Shown: in pieces, positions 1-10,112 of the stretch
How positions within the stretch are numbered: the first letter of the stretch is position 1
Layout of the letters: the number at the start of each line of letters is the position of its first letter
Assembly: GCF_000732195.1 (NCBI RefSeq)
Contig: NZ_JNNU01000006.1
Location: forward strand, 248,001-312,000
Length of the DNA stretch: 64,000 nucleotides
Direction: 5' to 3'
Source: Neorhizobium vignae
GTDB lineage: Bacteria > Pseudomonadota > Alphaproteobacteria > Rhizobiales > Rhizobiaceae
Notes under the pieces: generated by a model
Databases searched by the model: none
Told to the model about the DNA's origin: nothing
Seen by the model: the letters and a program-made list of their open reading frames with translations, nothing else
Position numbers and translations under genes: made by a program

Positions 1-152
1 ACGGCAAGCCGAACGGCAGCCTCGTGGTCGTCGACGCCGCCGACATGGCCGCTGCCCGCACGATCGCCGAGGCCGATCCCTATTATATGGCCGGCCTGTT
101 CGAGAAGGTCGAAGTGAAGGCCTGGAACTGGGTCTTCAACAAGCCGGAGTGA
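1..152 (+). CDS. YciI-like protein, C-terminal part (5' end outside window)
   Basis: Only the last 49 codons are present, read in frame from base 3 to the TGA at 150-152. The peptide contains LVVVDAADMAAARTIAEADP followed by YYMAGLFEKVEVKAWNWVF, which is the end of a YCII-related (YciI-like) small alpha/beta domain with its typical DP(Y/F) and terminal W-x-W/VF pattern. YciI-like proteins are small ferredoxin-fold enzymes or accessory proteins of mostly unknown function. The stop codon lies 8 bases before the ATG of the EVE-domain gene, so the two are probably co-transcribed. Family assignment is fairly secure; function is not. Confidence 0.75.
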   Translation, partial: GKPNGSLVVVDAADMAAARTIAEADPYYMAGLFEKVEVKAWNWVFNKPE

Positions 153-160
153 GGCGACAG

Positions 161-601
161 ATGGCGTACTGGCTTTACAAATCCGAACCGTCGGCCTGGT
201 CCTGGGAACAGCAGAAGGCGGCGGGGGAAAAAGGCACCGAATGGACCGGCGTGCGAAACTACCTGGCGCGCAACAACATGCGGGCCATGAAGATCGGCGA
301 CAAGGGTTTCTTCTACCACTCGAATGACGGGCTGGAGATCGTCGGCATCGTCGAGGTCTGCGCGCTGTCGCATCCCGATTCGACGGCACAAGGCGATCCG
401 AAGTGGGATTGCGTCGATATCCGCGCCGTGACCGACATGCCGACGCCGGTGACGCTGAAGGATATCAAGGCAAACCCGAAGTTCGAGAAGATGTCGCTTG
501 TCACCTCGATGCGGCTTTCCGTACAGCCGGTGACCGACGAGGAGTATTTCGAGATCTGCCGTCTCGGCGGCCTCGATAACCCTCCCAAATCTCCCACTTG
601 A
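161..601 (+). CDS. EVE domain-containing protein
   Basis: The 146-residue product begins MAYWLYKSEPSAWSW, the hallmark of EVE domains, a PUA-like fold thought to bind modified bases in RNA or DNA. The family pattern continues with GVRNYLARNNMR near residue 35 and GFFYHSN near residue 55. A GTG at 149 would overlap the preceding stop and add four residues, but the ATG at 161 gives the conserved N-terminus directly. The gene sits 8 bases after the YciI-like gene and 7 bases before the methyltransferase, so it lies in a tight same-strand cluster. The ligand is unknown. Confidence 0.9.
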   Translation: MAYWLYKSEPSAWSWEQQKAAGEKGTEWTGVRNYLARNNMRAMKIGDKGFFYHSNDGLEIVGIVEVCALSHPDSTAQGDPKWDCVDIRAVTDMPTPVTLKDIKANPKFEKMSLVTSMRLSVQPVTDEEYFEICRLGGLDNPPKSPT

Positions 602-608
602 TCCCGCC

Positions 609-1256
609 TTGAAGACCGATCCGCAGGCTTTCATTCTCGAAAACACCGATCTCATGCGCCCGCCGCATGTGCCGGAAATCGTGCTGCATCTGGCGACGGA
701 AGCGCACGATCTCTGGCTGAAGACCGAAGAGGATCTGGAAAAGATCGGCCTGCCGCCGCCCTTCTGGGCATTTGCCTGGGCGGGTGGGCAAGGCTTGGCG
801 CGCCATATTCTCGATCATCCGGAAACGGTAGCCGGCAAACGGGTTCTGGACTTCGCCAGCGGGTCCGGGCTGGTGGCGATCGCGGCGAAGCTCGCCGGTG
901 CCTCGGATGTGCTGGCGGCGGATATCGATCCGTGGGCTGCGAGCGCTATTGCGCTGAATGCTACGGAGAACGGGGTGGTAATCCGCTCCACTGCCGACGA
1001 CCAGATCGGCAGGGCGATCGAAGCGGATGTCATCCTTGCCGGCGATGTCTTCTACGACCGGGAGTTTGCGGCCGCCTTGATCCCATGGTTCACGCGCCTT
1101 GCGGGTGACGGGAAGCTGGTCCTGATCGGCGATCCCGGCCGCAGCTACCTTCCGAAAGACAGACTGGAGCAACTCGCCGTCTATCAGGTTCCGGTCACCC
1201 GGGCGCTGGAGGACAGCGAGGTGAAGAAGACGACGGTCTGGCGGTTTGCCCGATAA
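609..1256 (+). CDS. class I SAM-dependent methyltransferase (ETFB-lysine/nicotinamide methylase-like)
   Basis: The 215-residue protein has a class I methyltransferase core: VLDFASGSGLVAIAA (motif I, near residue 80), an acidic ADIDPWA loop for the SAM ribose, and a GDVFYD motif near residue 140. The LPPPFWAFAWAGGQGLARHI segment before motif I is typical of the group that includes ETF-beta lysine methyltransferases and PrmA-like proteins, so a protein substrate is plausible but unproven. The chosen start is TTG at 609, seven bases after the EVE stop. The first ATG, at 654, would remove a well-formed N-terminal stretch. It is probably cotranscribed with the EVE gene. Confidence 0.8.
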   Translation: MKTDPQAFILENTDLMRPPHVPEIVLHLATEAHDLWLKTEEDLEKIGLPPPFWAFAWAGGQGLARHILDHPETVAGKRVLDFASGSGLVAIAAKLAGASDVLAADIDPWAASAIALNATENGVVIRSTADDQIGRAIEADVILAGDVFYDREFAAALIPWFTRLAGDGKLVLIGDPGRSYLPKDRLEQLAVYQVPVTRALEDSEVKKTTVWRFAR

Positions 1257-1357
1257 GTTGGCGGTCTCGCCAATCGTTGCCGCGGCAGCGATGGGGCCGA
1301 GCGGAGAAGAGGATCTGACCAGCCTCACCGCACGGTCCCACCGGATGTTCGTGGCGG

Positions 1358-1726
1358 TCAAAACGAGAGCGTGGCGGCTCCGTCCTTGATCTCGGCGTGC
1401 ATTGCGCTTGCCCCGACGATGACGACGCCCTCGAGCAGGTCGTTCTCGTCGTAACCGCGCGACTTAACGCAGGGCGGGCATGCCCAGATCGTGCCGCCGC
1501 GTTTCTGGAAGTCGTCGATCGATTGTGCCAGCGGATCGAGCGGCGCCACATGGGTCATCCGCTGCCCGCCCTTGCGGACGAGATCGATCGCGGCGCTGGT
1601 CAGAAATACAGAAACCTTGAGCCCCGCAGTGATGCCGCCATTGGCAATCGTGAAGGCGACCGACGACAGTTCGGAATCGATGCCCTTGGTGACCAGCACC
1701 ACTAGTTTGTCAGTTTGAGTTTGCAT
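1358..1726 (-). CDS. DsrE/DsrF-like family protein
   Basis: The 122-residue protein starts at the ATG at 1726, which has GGGAG six bases upstream; an in-frame extension to 1759 is less likely. The sequence LVVLVTKGIDSELSSVAFTI, a middle KVSVFLTSAAIDL strand and a C-terminal GVVIVGASAMH strand match the DsrE/DsrF fold used in sulfur-relay and peroxiredoxin-like proteins. A CPPC motif (WACPPCVKSRG) near residue 83 supplies cysteines that could carry sulfur or act in redox. It is divergently oriented from an AraC-family gene only 68 bases away, which suggests that regulator may control it. Specific role unknown. Confidence 0.8.
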   Translation of the reverse strand: MQTQTDKLVVLVTKGIDSELSSVAFTIANGGITAGLKVSVFLTSAAIDLVRKGGQRMTHVAPLDPLAQSIDDFQKRGGTIWACPPCVKSRGYDENDLLEGVVIVGASAMHAEIKDGAATLSF

Positions 1727-1794
1727 TGTATTCTCCCACGGTTGAGTTGACGTGCTCACTGTAGGAAGGCAGGCGAAACCTGTCTTTGGCCGAG

Positions 1795-2787
1795 ATGCGT
1801 GAAGACTTGTCCGAAAATCCTGAACTGAGGCGTGGCGTGGCGCGGGACGACGTGCTGTCTGCGCTTTTGTCGACCATCCGCCTTTCAGGGTCGTTGCAGT
1901 TCTGCTTCATGCCCTCCGGCAACTGGCAGACGGATGCCACGCCCTCGATGGCGAACCTTTCGGGGAAGGCAATCGGCACGGTACCGTTTCACATCGTCGC
2001 CGCCGGCCATTGCTGGCTGAAGATGGAAGGCCAGGAGGCGGCGCTCGAGCCGGGCGATGTGCTTATCTTTCCCTTCGGCACCGGGCACCAGCTGGGCTCG
2101 GGGGGTGACGGTGCGGTTGTCAACCCGACGCGGCAATTGCCGCCGAAGCCGTGGCGCCAGATTCCCGTCATTCGCCACGGCGATGACGCGCAGGGGGTCA
2201 GGCTGCTCTGCGGCTATCTCCAGTGCGACGCGCTGAGCTTTGCGCCGCTGAGGCGAGCGCTGCCGAAGCTGATCCATGTCAGGACGCGCAGTGCGAATGA
2301 CGGAGACTGGCTGCGCGCGACCATCCGGCAAATGGTGGAAGAGGTCGACATGCCCCGTGCGGGCGGGATCTCCATGCTGCCGAGACTGACCGAAATACTT
2401 TTCATCGAGATGCTGCGCCACCGGATCACCATGGCGGAACCGCGGGCCGCCGGCTGGCTCGCAGCGCTGGCCGATCCGGCGCTGTCGCGCTGCCTGTCAC
2501 TCATTCATGACGATCCGACGCGCGACTGGTCACTGGAGGAACTGTCGATCGCATCGGGGATGTCGCGCAGCGTGCTGGCGGAACGTTTCCAGACGATCCT
2601 CGGGACTTCACCCGTCCGATATGTGCGCGAGTGGCGCCTTTATCTGGCGAGCGTCGCTCTGGCAACGACGGGGCAGGCGATTGCCACGATCGCCTACGAT
2701 GCCGGATATGCGACCGAAGCGGCTTTCAGCCGTGCCTTTTCGCGAACATACGGCACGCCGCCGGCGGCATGGCGTGCCATGGGATGA
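1795..2787 (+). CDS. AraC family transcriptional regulator
   Basis: The 330-residue protein has an N-terminal cupin-like sensor (HIVAAGHCWLKMEG, then LEPGDVLIFPFGTGHQL, about residues 60-105) of the Cupin_6 class and a C-terminal pair of helix-turn-helix motifs (WSLEELSIASGMSRSVLAER and ATIAYDAGYATEAAFSRAF, about residues 240-320), the typical AraC/XylS arrangement. The ATG at 1795 is preferred over a TTG nine bases earlier. It is transcribed away from the DsrE-like gene across a 68-base gap, so it probably controls that gene and itself. The effector is not evident. Confidence 0.88.
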   Translation: MREDLSENPELRRGVARDDVLSALLSTIRLSGSLQFCFMPSGNWQTDATPSMANLSGKAIGTVPFHIVAAGHCWLKMEGQEAALEPGDVLIFPFGTGHQLGSGGDGAVVNPTRQLPPKPWRQIPVIRHGDDAQGVRLLCGYLQCDALSFAPLRRALPKLIHVRTRSANDGDWLRATIRQMVEEVDMPRAGGISMLPRLTEILFIEMLRHRITMAEPRAAGWLAALADPALSRCLSLIHDDPTRDWSLEELSIASGMSRSVLAERFQTILGTSPVRYVREWRLYLASVALATTGQAIATIAYDAGYATEAAFSRAFSRTYGTPPAAWRAMG

Positions 2788-2873
2788 ACGTGGCGAGGCC
2801 TAGAGACGGCGTTGCCGGAGACCTGCACGGGGCCGTCTCCCGTACATGCGCGGGCTCTTGCCGCGTCGCGGTT

Positions 2874-3296
2874 TCAATTTCCGCCGCGGATGACGCACAC
2901 GCCGGCCTCGTAGGCGCAGGCGTTTCCGAAGCCGCGCAGGCCGCTGTCGACATCGATGATCTTGGCCTTGGGTGCAAGCACCACCCGGCCTTCCTGTCCC
3001 CAGTAGTCCTCCGAGAAATAGCGCGAAAAATGGATGCCGAAATCGGGGATCGGGCGGGCCTGCAGCGCGCCGCTGAAAATGCCGAGCTTGCGAACGAACG
3101 ATGCGGTGCCGGTATAGAAGACGTGGAAGCCTTCGACATCCGACATGTTGTCTGCCCGCTCGACCCAGCGATTGCTCCCAAGGCGGTAGACGCTGCCGTC
3201 AGGATCGGTCCAGTCATCGCGGGCGTCGGCGGCGGATGCGAACGACGCAAAAAGGGCCGCGGCGACCAGGACAGGCTTGATGCGATTCGCGATCAT
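2874..3296 (-). CDS. small secreted protein of unknown function
   Basis: The 140-residue product has a clear Sec signal peptide (positive MIANRIK start, a hydrophobic VLVAAALFASFASA core, predicted cleavage near ADA-RDD at residue 25). The mature part begins DDWTDPDGSVYRLGSNRWVE and ends with two cysteines in NACAYEAGVCVIRGG that could form a disulfide. I recognise no domain. It converges on the AraC gene, with 86 bases between the stop codons, and faces away from the sdh operon. Periplasmic location is inferred from the signal peptide only. Confidence 0.7.
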   Translation of the reverse strand: MIANRIKPVLVAAALFASFASAADARDDWTDPDGSVYRLGSNRWVERADNMSDVEGFHVFYTGTASFVRKLGIFSGALQARPIPDFGIHFSRYFSEDYWGQEGRVVLAPKAKIIDVDSGLRGFGNACAYEAGVCVIRGGN

Positions 3297-3506
3297 GGCG
3301 AAACTCCGGGAAACATGATTAACGAAACCTTACCATAAAACGGCTCCTCCCGTCCCGGCGGCAACGAAATCTTTCCAAATCGTAGTTAATGTGACCGCCG
3401 GGTTGACCCGCGCCAGCCACGAGAAAGACACAATCGATTAAATTGGAAATCGGTCTGAATTGTTCTTGTCGTCAGACATCCGTGCGATTAAACCACGCCA
3501 ATGATG

Positions 3507-3536
3507 CAATGCACATTTCTTCGGCACCGTGCATTG
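3507..3536. promoter_or_regulatory. inverted repeat upstream of sdhC
   Basis: CAATGCAC at 3507-3514 and its exact reverse complement GTGCATTG at 3529-3536 are separated by 14 bases, 45 bases before the sdhC start. It could be a dimeric regulator's operator or an mRNA hairpin in the sdh leader; the sequence does not decide between them. Confidence 0.4.
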
Positions 3537-3581
3537 TTGGGCGCCCGCCCTTGATACCGCATACGACGCCGCGAGGTTCTG

Positions 3582-3974
3582 ATGGCGAATGTGACAAATA
3601 ACCGGCCCCTGTCGCCGCATCTTCAAATCTACAAGCTGATCCCCACCATGGTCATGTCGATCGTTCACCGCATCACCGGCGGTGCGCTCTATGTCGGCAC
3701 GATTCTGGTGGCGTGGTGGCTGGTCGCCGCCGCCAGCGGCCCGGCCTATTACGACTGGGCCAACTGGGCGCTCGGCAGCCTTCTCGGCAAGCTCGTGCTG
3801 CTCGGCTATACCTGGGCGCTGATCCACCACATGCTCGGCGGTTTCCGCCACTTCATGTGGGACCTCGGCCACGGTTTCGAGAAGGAATTCTCCACCAAGC
3901 TCGCCATCGCCAATATCATCACATCACTCTGTCTGACCGTGCTGGTCTGGGTGATCGGCTTCCTCGTTCGGTAA
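3582..3974 (+). CDS. sdhC: succinate dehydrogenase cytochrome b556 subunit
   Basis: The 130-residue membrane subunit of complex II anchors SdhAB and binds heme b and ubiquinone. It shows [11 protein letters not shown] and [14 protein letters not shown], the conserved SdhC N-terminal signature with quinone-site residues, then three hydrophobic segments (about residues 28-50, 65-90, 105-128) and [13 protein letters not shown], which carries the heme-ligand histidine region. Length is normal for the family. It is the first gene of sdhCDAB; sdhD starts 12 bases after its stop. A 285-base non-coding region upstream holds an inverted repeat that may be regulatory. Confidence 0.95.
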   Translation: MANVTNNRPLSPHLQIYKLIPTMVMSIVHRITGGALYVGTILVAWWLVAAASGPAYYDWANWALGSLLGKLVLLGYTWALIHHMLGGFRHFMWDLGHGFEKEFSTKLAIANIITSLCLTVLVWVIGFLVR

Positions 3975-3985
3975 GGTTCTCATCC

Positions 3986-4366
3986 ATGGATATGCGTACC
4001 CCGCTCGGAAAAGTCCGCGGACTGGGCTCCGCCAAGGACGGCACCGATCATTTCTGGCGCCAGCGCCTGACGGCCGTCGCCAACGTGCCGCTGATGATCT
4101 TCTTCGTGATCTTCATGATCATCTATGCCGGCAAACCCTATCCGGAAGTGATTGCCGCGCTGTCGAACCCGTTCGTCGCCGTCGTCATGGGCCTCATCGT
4201 CATCTCCGGCGTCATTCACATGAAGCTCGGAATGCAGGTGATCATCGAGGACTATGTGCACGGCGAATTCGCCAAGGTCGCGCTGATCATGCTCAACACC
4301 TTCTTCTCGATTTTGATCGCCGGGCTCTGTCTGTTCGCCGTTCTGAAAATCGCATTCGCAGGATAA
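3986..4366 (+). CDS. sdhD: succinate dehydrogenase hydrophobic membrane anchor subunit
   Basis: The 126-residue second membrane anchor of complex II starts at the ATG at 3986 ([19 protein letters not shown]). RVRGLGSAK-type and FWRQRLTA motifs are typical of alphaproteobacterial SdhD. Three hydrophobic helices follow, with [17 protein letters not shown] near residues 73-90, where the histidine and aspartate region contributes to heme and quinone binding. A longer in-frame opening reaches back to 3713 but lies over sdhC in another frame and is not a real extension. The sdhA start is six bases downstream. Confidence 0.93.
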   Translation: MDMRTPLGKVRGLGSAKDGTDHFWRQRLTAVANVPLMIFFVIFMIIYAGKPYPEVIAALSNPFVAVVMGLIVISGVIHMKLGMQVIIEDYVHGEFAKVALIMLNTFFSILIAGLCLFAVLKIAFAG

Positions 4367-4372
4367 TCCGTC

Positions 4373-6217
4373 ATGGCACCAGTCACTCCCATCGCCCAGA
4401 ACGGCAAGGCCTATACCTATGTCGACCATTCCTATGACGTGATCGTCGTCGGCGCCGGTGGTGCTGGCCTGCGCGCCACGCTCGGCATGGCCGAACAAGG
4501 TTTCAAGACCGCCTGCATCACCAAGGTGTTCCCGACCCGCTCGCACACCGTCGCAGCCCAGGGCGGCATCGCCGCCTCGCTGCAGAACATGACGCCCGAC
4601 TCGTGGCAGTGGCATCTCTACGACACCGTCAAGGGCTCCGACTGGCTCGGCGACGTCGACGCCATGCAGTACATGGTCATGGAAGCGCCGAAGGCCGTCT
4701 ACGAACTCGAGCATTACGGCGTGCCCTTCTCCCGTAACGAAGAGGGCAAGATCTACCAGCGCCCGTTCGGCGGCCACATGCAGAATTTCGGCGCCGGCCC
4801 GCCGGTGCAGCGCACTTGCGCTGCGGCAGATCGAACCGGCCACGCCATCCTGCACACGCTCTACGGCCAGTCGCTGAAGAACAACGCGGAATTCTTCATC
4901 GAATATTTCGCGCTCGACCTGATCATGTCGGATGACGGCAGCCGCTGCACCGGCGTCGTTGCCTGGAACCTCGACGACGGCACGATCCATCGCTTCGCCG
5001 CCAAGATGGTGGTGCTGGCGACCGGCGGTTACGGCCGCGCCTATTTCTCGGCAACGTCTGCCCATACCTGCACCGGCGACGGCGGCGGCATGGTGGCCCG
5101 CGCCGGCCTGCCTCTGCAGGACATGGAATTCGTGCAGTTCCACCCGACCGGCATCTACGGTTCGGGCTGTCTGATCACCGAAGGGGCGCGCGGCGAAGGC
5201 GGTTACCTCGTCAATTCCGAGGGCGAACGCTTCATGGAGCGTTACGCGCCTTCGGCCAAGGATCTTGCCTCGCGCGATGTCGTCTCCCGCTGCATGACCC
5301 TGGAAATCCGCGAAGGCCGCGGCGTCGGCAAGAACAAGGACCACATCTTCCTGCATCTCGACCATCTCGATCCGGCCGTTCTTCACGAACGCCTGCCGGG
5401 CATTTCCGAGAGCGCCAAGATTTTCGCAGGCGTGGATGTGACGCGCGAGCCGATCCCGGTCCTGCCGACCGTGCACTACAACATGGGCGGCATCCCGACC
5501 AATTTCTGGGGTGAAGTGCTCAACGCCGACAGCAACAATCCGGAACGTCTGCTGCCCGGCCTGATGGCCGTGGGCGAGGCGGGCTGCGCCTCGGTTCACG
5601 GCGCCAACCGCCTCGGCTCCAACTCGCTGATCGATCTCGTGGTCTTCGGCCGCGCCGCCGCGATCCGCGCCGGCGAGGTGATCAACAAGGCCGAACCGAT
5701 CCCGGCGCTTAACATCGCCGCCTGCGACAAGATCATGGACCGCTTCGACCGCCTGCGAAACGCCAATGGCGCGACGCCGACTGCGGTTCTGCGCGACAAG
5801 ATGCAGCGCACCATGCAGGACGACGCCGCCGTGTTCCGCACTCAGGAATCGCTGGAATCGGGCTGCAAGCGCATGTCGGCGATCTGGGGCGAGCTGAAGG
5901 ACATCAAGGTCACCGACCGTTCGATGATCTGGAATTCGGACCTGGTCGAGACGCTGGAACTCGAAAACCTGATGGCGAACGCGATTGCCACGGTGGTCGG
6001 CGCGGAAGCCCGCAAGGAAAGCCGCGGCTCCCACGCCCGCGAGGACTACACGTCCGGCCCGTTCGGCGGCCGCGACGACGAGAACTGGCGCAAGCACACG
6101 CTTGCCTGGGTCAACGACAGCGGCGACGTCAAGCTCGACTACCGCCCGGTTCACACCGAGCTCATCGCCGAAGGCATCGATCCTCACAAGATCGAGCCGA
6201 AGGCACGCGTGTACTGA
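4373..6217 (+). CDS. sdhA: succinate dehydrogenase flavoprotein subunit
   Basis: This 614-residue subunit oxidises succinate to fumarate in the TCA cycle. Visible features are the FAD dinucleotide fold [20 protein letters not shown] near residue 25, [15 protein letters not shown] with the histidine that covalently holds [17 protein letters not shown], the catalytic [11 protein letters not shown] segment near residue 285, [10 protein letters not shown], and [18 protein letters not shown] near residue 410. Length and ends match the family. It is the third gene of sdhCDAB, with 17 bases to sdhB. Confidence 0.97.
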   Translation: MAPVTPIAQNGKAYTYVDHSYDVIVVGAGGAGLRATLGMAEQGFKTACITKVFPTRSHTVAAQGGIAASLQNMTPDSWQWHLYDTVKGSDWLGDVDAMQYMVMEAPKAVYELEHYGVPFSRNEEGKIYQRPFGGHMQNFGAGPPVQRTCAAADRTGHAILHTLYGQSLKNNAEFFIEYFALDLIMSDDGSRCTGVVAWNLDDGTIHRFAAKMVVLATGGYGRAYFSATSAHTCTGDGGGMVARAGLPLQDMEFVQFHPTGIYGSGCLITEGARGEGGYLVNSEGERFMERYAPSAKDLASRDVVSRCMTLEIREGRGVGKNKDHIFLHLDHLDPAVLHERLPGISESAKIFAGVDVTREPIPVLPTVHYNMGGIPTNFWGEVLNADSNNPERLLPGLMAVGEAGCASVHGANRLGSNSLIDLVVFGRAAAIRAGEVINKAEPIPALNIAACDKIMDRFDRLRNANGATPTAVLRDKMQRTMQDDAAVFRTQESLESGCKRMSAIWGELKDIKVTDRSMIWNSDLVETLELENLMANAIATVVGAEARKESRGSHAREDYTSGPFGGRDDENWRKHTLAWVNDSGDVKLDYRPVHTELIAEGIDPHKIEPKARVY

Positions 6218-6234
6218 TCTGAGGGAACTGGACC

Positions 6235-7014
6235 ATGGTTGAACTTGCTCTCCCCAAGAACTCTCAGATGACCGAAGGCAAGACCTGGCCGAAGCCGGCG
6301 GGTGCCAAGAACGTCCGGGAATTCCGTATCTACCGCTGGAGCCCGGATGACGGCCAGAACCCGCGCATCGATACCTATTACATCGATGTCGACGATTGCG
6401 GCCCGATGGTTCTCGACGGTCTGCTCTACATCAAGAACAATATCGACCCGACGCTGACGCTGCGCCGCTCCTGTCGCGAGGGCATCTGCGGCTCCTGCGC
6501 CATGAACATCGACGGCACCAACACGCTCGCCTGCACCAAGGGCATGGACGACGTGAAGGGCACTGTGAAGGTCTATCCGCTGCCGCATATGCCTGTGGTC
6601 AAGGATCTGGTTCCGGACCTCACCAATTTCTACGCCCAGCACCGCTCGATCGAACCGTGGCTGAAGACGGTTTCGCCGCCGCCGGCCAAGGAATGGAAGC
6701 AGAGCCACGAAGACCGCCAGAAGCTCGACGGCCTCTACGAGTGCATCCTCTGCGCCTGCTGCTCGACCTCCTGTCCGAGCTACTGGTGGAACGGCGACCG
6801 TTACCTCGGCCCGGCCACCCTGCTGCAGGCCTATCGCTGGCTGATCGATAGCCGAGACGAAGCCAAGGGCGAGCGCCTCGACAACCTCGAGGATCCGTTC
6901 CGGCTCTATCGCTGCCACACGATCATGAACTGCGCCCAGACCTGCCCCAAGGGCCTGAACCCGGCCAAGGCGATCGCCGAAATCAAGAAGATGATGGTCG
7001 AGCGTCGCGTCTAA
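6235..7014 (+). CDS. sdhB: succinate dehydrogenase iron-sulfur subunit
   Basis: The 259-residue subunit passes electrons from SdhA flavin to ubiquinone. All three cluster sites are intact: [15 protein letters not shown] plus a following LACTKG cysteine for [2Fe-2S] (about residues 78-100), [18 protein letters not shown] for [4Fe-4S] and [17 protein letters not shown] for [3Fe-4S] near the C-terminus. It closes the sdhCDAB operon. A GC-rich hairpin without a U-tract lies 29 bases downstream. Confidence 0.97.
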   Translation: MVELALPKNSQMTEGKTWPKPAGAKNVREFRIYRWSPDDGQNPRIDTYYIDVDDCGPMVLDGLLYIKNNIDPTLTLRRSCREGICGSCAMNIDGTNTLACTKGMDDVKGTVKVYPLPHMPVVKDLVPDLTNFYAQHRSIEPWLKTVSPPPAKEWKQSHEDRQKLDGLYECILCACCSTSCPSYWWNGDRYLGPATLLQAYRWLIDSRDEAKGERLDNLEDPFRLYRCHTIMNCAQTCPKGLNPAKAIAEIKKMMVERRV

Positions 7015-7042
7015 GGCAATCTCGACAATCGATCTCTCATCC

Positions 7043-7064
7043 GGTCCCCGCGTTGGCGGGGATC
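7043..7064 (+). terminator. hairpin after sdhB
   Basis: GGTCCCCGC (7043-7051) pairs with GCGGGGATC (7056-7064) around a GTTG loop. There is no U-run, so it is either a weak or factor-assisted terminator, or a 3' stabilising stem for sdh mRNA. Confidence 0.4.
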
Positions 7065-7197
7065 GAGCGCATTGCAGCATTCTTCTGGCGACCATGCCGA
7101 ATTGTTCCAGTACGACTTGATTAACCAAGGTGGTTTACGATAATTCGGTCTCAATTCAGTGGCATCGGTGGCGGATCAAGCTGAGAGCAGGAGTTAG

Positions 7198-7743
7198 ATG
7201 ATGCAGTTCAGATACGTGGCGACGGGACTTGTTCTTGCTTTGGCACTGGCCGGTTGCCAGCGCACTTCCTATAGCCCCTATAGTGATCTGCCCGCCCAGC
7301 CTTCTCAGCCGGCGCCGCTTCAGGCGCAGCCCGTGCCGTCCGTTCAGGGCGGCCAGCTGCCGCCGCCTCCCGGCACCGCGGGTTCCTCCCAGTTTCCGAG
7401 CGCACCCGGCGCAAATCCTGCCATGGCATCGGCCAATGCGGCCGCACCGCCGGCGACTGCGCTCGACATCAAGAAGGAAGCGATGGTTGGCAACTGGCGC
7501 GTTTCCAACGGCGGTTCGTCCTGCGACATGTTCTTGACGCTCACCAATCTCGGCGGCGGTTCGCGCGGCGGTACCCGCGGCTGTGCCGGCGAACTGACGG
7601 CGATGGGCTCCTGGGATGTGTCGGGCAAGATGGTCCAGTTCAAGAACCGGGCCGGCGACGTGATCGGACGCGTCTACAAGAGCGCCGAGAACCGCTTCGA
7701 CGGTACGATGAACTCCGGTCAGCCGGTCAGCCTCAGCCGCTAA
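7198..7743 (+). CDS. Omp19/AprI-Inh family protease-inhibitor lipoprotein
   Basis: The 181-residue lipoprotein has a type II signal peptide ending in LALAGCQ (lipobox, cysteine near residue 19), then a Pro/Gln/Ala-rich linker to about residue 90 and a compact C-terminal beta-barrel domain ([20 protein letters not shown] to [15 protein letters not shown]). The linker, the paired cysteines and the terminal FDGxxxxGQxVxLSR closely resemble Brucella Omp19, an outer-membrane lipoprotein of the AprI/Inh inhibitor fold that inhibits proteases. Two ATGs in tandem (7198, 7201) are possible starts. It is monocistronic or leads into zapE 30 bases downstream. Confidence 0.85.
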   Translation: MMQFRYVATGLVLALALAGCQRTSYSPYSDLPAQPSQPAPLQAQPVPSVQGGQLPPPPGTAGSSQFPSAPGANPAMASANAAAPPATALDIKKEAMVGNWRVSNGGSSCDMFLTLTNLGGGSRGGTRGCAGELTAMGSWDVSGKMVQFKNRAGDVIGRVYKSAENRFDGTMNSGQPVSLSR

Positions 7744-7773
7744 GCGGTTCCCCGCAGTTTCGAGGGCGTCCGT

Positions 7774-8937
7774 TTGGAACCCATTCCCGAATACACGACG
7801 AGCGTCGGCGAGGAGCTGAAGGCTTTGACCGTGTCGGGTGTGCTGACCGCCGACGCAGCCCAGCTGGCGGTTGCCGCCAAGCTCGACCATCTGCTGACCT
7901 GCCTTCGCGAGACGGGACCTGCGAAGAAAAAGAGCGCGCTCGGCTGGCTTTTCGCCAAGGGCGGCGGGCGGCCGCGCGAAATCCGCGGTCTCTACGTGCA
8001 TGGCAGCGTCGGCCGCGGCAAGACCATGCTGATGGACATGTTCTTCAAGAAGGCCCCGACGACCAAGAAACGCCGGGCGCATTTCCACGAGTTCATGGCG
8101 GACGTGCATAACCGCATCCACGAACACCGGCAGAAGCTGAAGCGCGGCGAAACCAAGCAGGCGGATCCGGTGCCCCCGGTCGCCGCCGCGCTCTTCGCGG
8201 AGGCCGAGCTTCTCTGCTTCGATGAGTTTTCGGTCACCGACATCACCGACGCGATGATCCTGGCTCGGCTGTTCACGGAGCTGTTCGGGCTTGGCTGCGT
8301 GCTGGTCGCAACCTCCAATGTAGCCCCGGGCGATCTCTACAGGGACGGGCTGAACCGCGGGCTGTTCCTGCCGTTCATCGCGCTTCTCAACCGTTATGTG
8401 GACGTGGTCACCCTCGACTCGCCCAACGACTACCGCATGCAGAAGCACGCAAGCCTGCCGGTCTACGTGACGCCGCTCGATGCGCGCGCCGACGCCGCGA
8501 TGGAATCCGCCTGGCACCAGGTGACCGAGGGCAAGAAAGCGGCGCCTGCCGAGATCCCCATCAAGGGCCGCAGCATCCACGTGCCCGCCGCAGCCGGGCG
8601 TGCCGCGCGCTTCAATTTCAAGGACATCTGCGGCAAGCCGCTGGGGGCGTCGGACTATCTGGCGCTCGCCGCTCGCTTCGATGCGATCTTCGTCGAGCGC
8701 ATTCCGCAGCTCGGGCCGGAGAAGCGCAACGAAACCAAGCGGCTGATCAACCTAGTCGATGCGCTCTACGACCACGCGGTCCGGCTCTATATCTCCGCTG
8801 CGACTGCGCCGGAAGATCTCCTCCTGGAGCGAAAAGGTACGGAAGGCTTCGAGTTCGACCGCACCGTATCGCGTCTTTTTGAGATGCGCAGCCCCGACTA
8901 TCTTGCACTGCATCAGGAAAAACGCCGCCGACTTTAA
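7774..8937 (+). CDS. zapE: cell division protein ZapE (AFG1-like ATPase)
   Basis: The 387-residue P-loop ATPase of the AFG1/ZapE family shows Walker A in VHGSVGRGKTMLMDMFF (near residue 75), the family-specific RRAHFHEFMADVHNRIHEHR, Walker B in LCFDEFSVTDITDAMIL (near residue 148), and the sensor region VLVATSNVAPGDLYRDGLNR. ZapE in E. coli associates with the divisome and affects FtsZ stability; mitochondrial homologues act in protein quality control. The start is TTG at 7774; no nearby ATG fits the N-terminus. Its stop is followed by a perfect palindrome and then the mdh promoter region. Confidence 0.92.
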   Translation: MEPIPEYTTSVGEELKALTVSGVLTADAAQLAVAAKLDHLLTCLRETGPAKKKSALGWLFAKGGGRPREIRGLYVHGSVGRGKTMLMDMFFKKAPTTKKRRAHFHEFMADVHNRIHEHRQKLKRGETKQADPVPPVAAALFAEAELLCFDEFSVTDITDAMILARLFTELFGLGCVLVATSNVAPGDLYRDGLNRGLFLPFIALLNRYVDVVTLDSPNDYRMQKHASLPVYVTPLDARADAAMESAWHQVTEGKKAAPAEIPIKGRSIHVPAAAGRAARFNFKDICGKPLGASDYLALAARFDAIFVERIPQLGPEKRNETKRLINLVDALYDHAVRLYISAATAPEDLLLERKGTEGFEFDRTVSRLFEMRSPDYLALHQEKRRRL

Positions 8938-8955
8938 CGGTTTGGTGACAGAAGA

Positions 8956-8973
8956 TCTTACGTTTACGTAAGA
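8956..8973. promoter_or_regulatory. 18-bp perfect palindrome between zapE and mdh
   Basis: TCTTACGT (8956-8963) and ACGTAAGA (8966-8973) form a perfect dyad around TT and are followed by CTTTT. It can act as a short zapE terminator, but the perfect symmetry also suits a dimeric operator 141 bases upstream of mdh. Confidence 0.45.
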
Positions 8974-9065
8974 CTTTTAACATCTAACCGATTGAAAAAG
9001 TTGGGCCGGAAATAATCGATTGCCATTTCAGGCGGATGACGGTATGCGGTCTGGCACGTTGGTAG

Positions 9066-10076
<1,011 letters not shown>

Positions 10077-10112
10077 TTGACGCGCTGAAGTCATCGAAAC
10101 AGGGATAAACCC

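Noticed and set aside
2814-2873. GAGACGGC/GCCGTCTC inverted repeat between AraC and the secreted protein
   Set aside because: A 21-base loop and no T-run; could be a weak terminator but not distinct enough to annotate.
3980-6187. 735-codon open frame antisense to sdhA/sdhD
   Set aside because: A by-product of high G+C codon bias opposite a conserved gene; composition is His/Arg/Val/Asp-rich with no domain or ribosome site.
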